Below the pieces are notes generated by a model. That model saw nothing but the letters and a program-made list of their open reading frames with translations. It was not told the DNA's origin and did not search any database. This document shows, piece after piece, positions 42,918 to 44,432 of a DNA stretch of 44,432 nucleotides. The stretch lies in contig NZ_PVBM01000033.1 of the NCBI RefSeq assembly GCF_002968575.1, forward strand, positions 1 to 44,432, written 5' to 3'. The stretch comes from Neorhizobium huautlense (GTDB taxonomy: Bacteria; Pseudomonadota; Alphaproteobacteria; Rhizobiales; Rhizobiaceae). The translations under genes were made by a program, and so were the position numbers. Each line of letters begins with the position of its first letter. Positions within the stretch are counted from its first letter, which is position 1.

Positions 42918-43670
42918 ATGACCACTCCGATCATCGTCGGCCATCGCGGCGCCCGCAATCTCTGGGCAGAGAACAGTCTCTCGGGCTTCCGCAATCTCAT
43001 CGGGCTTGAGGTCGAATCCGTGGAGTTCGATGTGCATCTCAGCGCTGCCGGCGAACTTCTGGTCATCCATGACGCGACGCTCGACCGCACGACGGACCGG
43101 TCCGGCCGTGTGGCTGATCTTGCCGACGGCGAATATCGCTCGGTCATCCTCAAAGGTACCGATGAATGCATACCGACCCTTGAGGAGGTGCTGGAAACCT
43201 ACGCGCCCACCGGCCTCGAACTGCACGTCGAACTGAAGGCCGATTCCGGCGGCAAGCCTTACGACGGTCTTGAAGCCAAGGTGACTGCGGAGCTGGACCG
43301 CTTCGACCTAGCACACCGCGCGTTCCTGACGAGCTTCAACGGTGATGTCCTGAAGAAAGTCGGTGAGGTGGCACCGCATATCCGCCGGCTTTCTTCGCTC
43401 AATCATAAGTCCGTCGAGGTTCGAGGCCTGAGACGGTCGGTCGAGTTCATGCTGCAGGTGTCCGACGTGCTTGCCGTCGAGAAGGCGCTGCTCTCCGAGG
43501 AATGGGACCTGCTGTCAGCCTTGATACCGGCCGAAAAGTTGGGCGTCTGGGTGCCGAACGAGCCGGATGATCTGTCGTTTTGGCTGAAGCAGCCGATCCG
43601 CCAGATCACCACCGATCGACCGGACCTGGCCGTCAGGGTGCGAGAAGGACTGTTCGATGCCACGCATTGA
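42918..43670 (+). CDS. Glycerophosphodiester phosphodiesterase (UgpQ-like)
   Basis: A 250-residue GDPD enzyme without a signal peptide, so cytoplasmic. The active site is present: His9-Arg10, Glu18-Asn19, Glu36-Asp38 and His51 (HRG, EN, EFD, HDATLDRTT). It hydrolyses glycerophosphodiesters, such as glycerophosphocholine, to glycerol-3-phosphate and the alcohol. Its start follows the permease stop by ten bases, with GAGGT upstream. This gene gives the clearest clue to the transporter substrate. Confidence 0.93.
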   Translation: MTTPIIVGHRGARNLWAENSLSGFRNLIGLEVESVEFDVHLSAAGELLVIHDATLDRTTDRSGRVADLADGEYRSVILKGTDECIPTLEEVLETYAPTGLELHVELKADSGGKPYDGLEAKVTAELDRFDLAHRAFLTSFNGDVLKKVGEVAPHIRRLSSLNHKSVEVRGLRRSVEFMLQVSDVLAVEKALLSEEWDLLSALIPAEKLGVWVPNEPDDLSFWLKQPIRQITTDRPDLAVRVREGLFDATH

Positions 43671-44432
43671 TCGGCGAAGCCTCCTGGCATGCGGACTTGC
43701 GGCTGCGGCCATCTGGCGACCGCTCGGGCGGGCACGTGCGGCAAGTTTTAAGGCTGATCCGTTTTCTCTGGGCGTCGCCTCCGGCTCGCCGCGGGCGAAC
43801 AGTGTCGTCATCTGGACGCGACTGATTCTGAAAGATACGTCTGCGATCACTTCCGCCGATCCTTTTGCCCCTGCTTCGAAGCGGGTGGCGGAACCTATGG
43901 ACATTGAGTGGATGGTCGCCGAGGACGAGACGTTCTCGAAAACGGTCCAGTCCGGTCTTTTCCGCGCCGTACCGGAATTCGCGCATTCGGTGCATGTGGA
44001 AGTAAAGGGCCTGGAGCCCGGCCGTTGGTATTTCTACCGCTTCCGCTCCGGCAATGCGACAAGTCCGGTCGGGCGCACCCGAACTGCGCCGGAAGGCGGA
44101 GACGCTTTCCGTTTCGCTTTCGCTTCCTGCCAGCAATATGAGCAGGGTTTCTACAGCGCCTACGGTGAGATGGCCAGGAGCGACCTCGATCTCGTCGTGC
44201 ACCTCGGCGACTACATCTACGAACGCAGCTACGGTAACGAGCTTGTCCGCCAGCATGGAACCGGCGTACCTTCACTTCTCTACGAATTCCGTGATCGCTA
44301 CGCGCTATACAAGTCGGACCCGCAATTGCAGGCAGCGCATGCCGCTTTCCCTTGGCTCACCATCTGGGACGATCACGAGGTCAGCAATAATTATGCGAGC
44401 GATCGCGCGCCGGATGCTCCGAACCCGGCGGA
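43657..44432 (+). CDS. phoD: PhoD-type alkaline phosphatase/phosphodiesterase (cut by right edge)
   Basis: The first 258 residues are in the window. A Tat signal (RRSLLACG at 6-13, cut after ARA near residue 29) precedes an N-terminal PhoD domain with VASGSPRANSVVIWTRL. Metal-site pieces seen are FASCQQYEQGFYSAY, VVHLGDYIYE and WDDHEVSNNY. PhoD enzymes use calcium and iron to hydrolyse phosphomonoesters and diesters outside the cell or in the periplasm. Its ATG overlaps the GDPD gene by 14 bases, so it is in the same operon. The C-terminal remainder is outside the window. Confidence 0.93.
   Translation, partial: MPRIDRRSLLACGLAAAAIWRPLGRARAASFKADPFSLGVASGSPRANSVVIWTRLILKDTSAITSADPFAPASKRVAEPMDIEWMVAEDETFSKTVQSGLFRAVPEFAHSVHVEVKGLEPGRWYFYRFRSGNATSPVGRTRTAPEGGDAFRFAFASCQQYEQGFYSAYGEMARSDLDLVVHLGDYIYERSYGNELVRQHGTGVPSLLYEFRDRYALYKSDPQLQAAHAAFPWLTIWDDHEVSNNYASDRAPDAPNPA

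Overview
The window looks like accessory, catabolism-rich DNA of an alphaproteobacterium, most likely a Rhizobiaceae member (Rhizobium, Agrobacterium, Sinorhizobium or Shinella type). Codon use is GC-rich, solute uptake genes are very dense (two TRAP systems and two ABC systems in 44 kb), and gene pairs are often joined by ATGA stop/start overlaps. There are no rRNA, tRNA, CRISPR or housekeeping genes, and a cut transposase gene lies at the left edge. A megaplasmid or chromid is plausible but cannot be shown from the sequence.

Layout. 1-1278: 5' end of a transposase gene and a poorly coding stretch. 1279-12586 (all minus strand): a sugar or sugar-acid island with two operons around a LysR gene. 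One operon is a CUT2-type ABC transporter (ATPase, permease, binding protein) followed by a lactonase-like amidohydrolase and a terminator. The other is a transketolase split into two subunits, an SDR dehydrogenase and a TRAP transporter (P, Q, M). 12796-15838: an SDR and an aldehyde dehydrogenase divergent from a TetR repressor, with a well-formed promoter/operator between them. 16248-21902: a GST-like gene and an RND efflux pump (adaptor and pump) divergent from a second TetR gene. 22069-23367: an orphan FabF-type ketosynthase.

23409-31418 (all minus strand): a tightly packed set. AccB, AccC, PxpB, PxpC and a degenerate biotin-carrier paralogue are chained by four ATGA overlaps, then come PxpA, a 2-hydroxyacid dehydrogenase, L-idonate 5-dehydrogenase, gluconate 5-dehydrogenase and a gluconokinase gene interrupted by an in-frame amber codon. 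Together AccC, AccB, PxpB and PxpC hold the parts of a urea-carboxylase-like enzyme (biotin carboxylase, carrier, and AHS1/AHS2 carboxyltransferase) on separate subunits. This is the strongest candidate for an under-described system here.

31675-38574: a plus-strand aminotransferase and an HMG/CHA-type aldolase face a minus-strand SDR and second TRAP system, with a LysR gene. An amino acid or keto-acid route ending in pyruvate is a reasonable guess. 38604-44432: a SorC/DeoR-type sugar-sensing regulator divergent from a Ugp-like ABC transporter (binding protein and two permeases, no ATPase visible), a glycerophosphodiesterase and a PhoD-type phosphatase cut by the window end. This fits scavenging of phosphodiesters.

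All functions are read from motifs and remembered family features; no database search was run.
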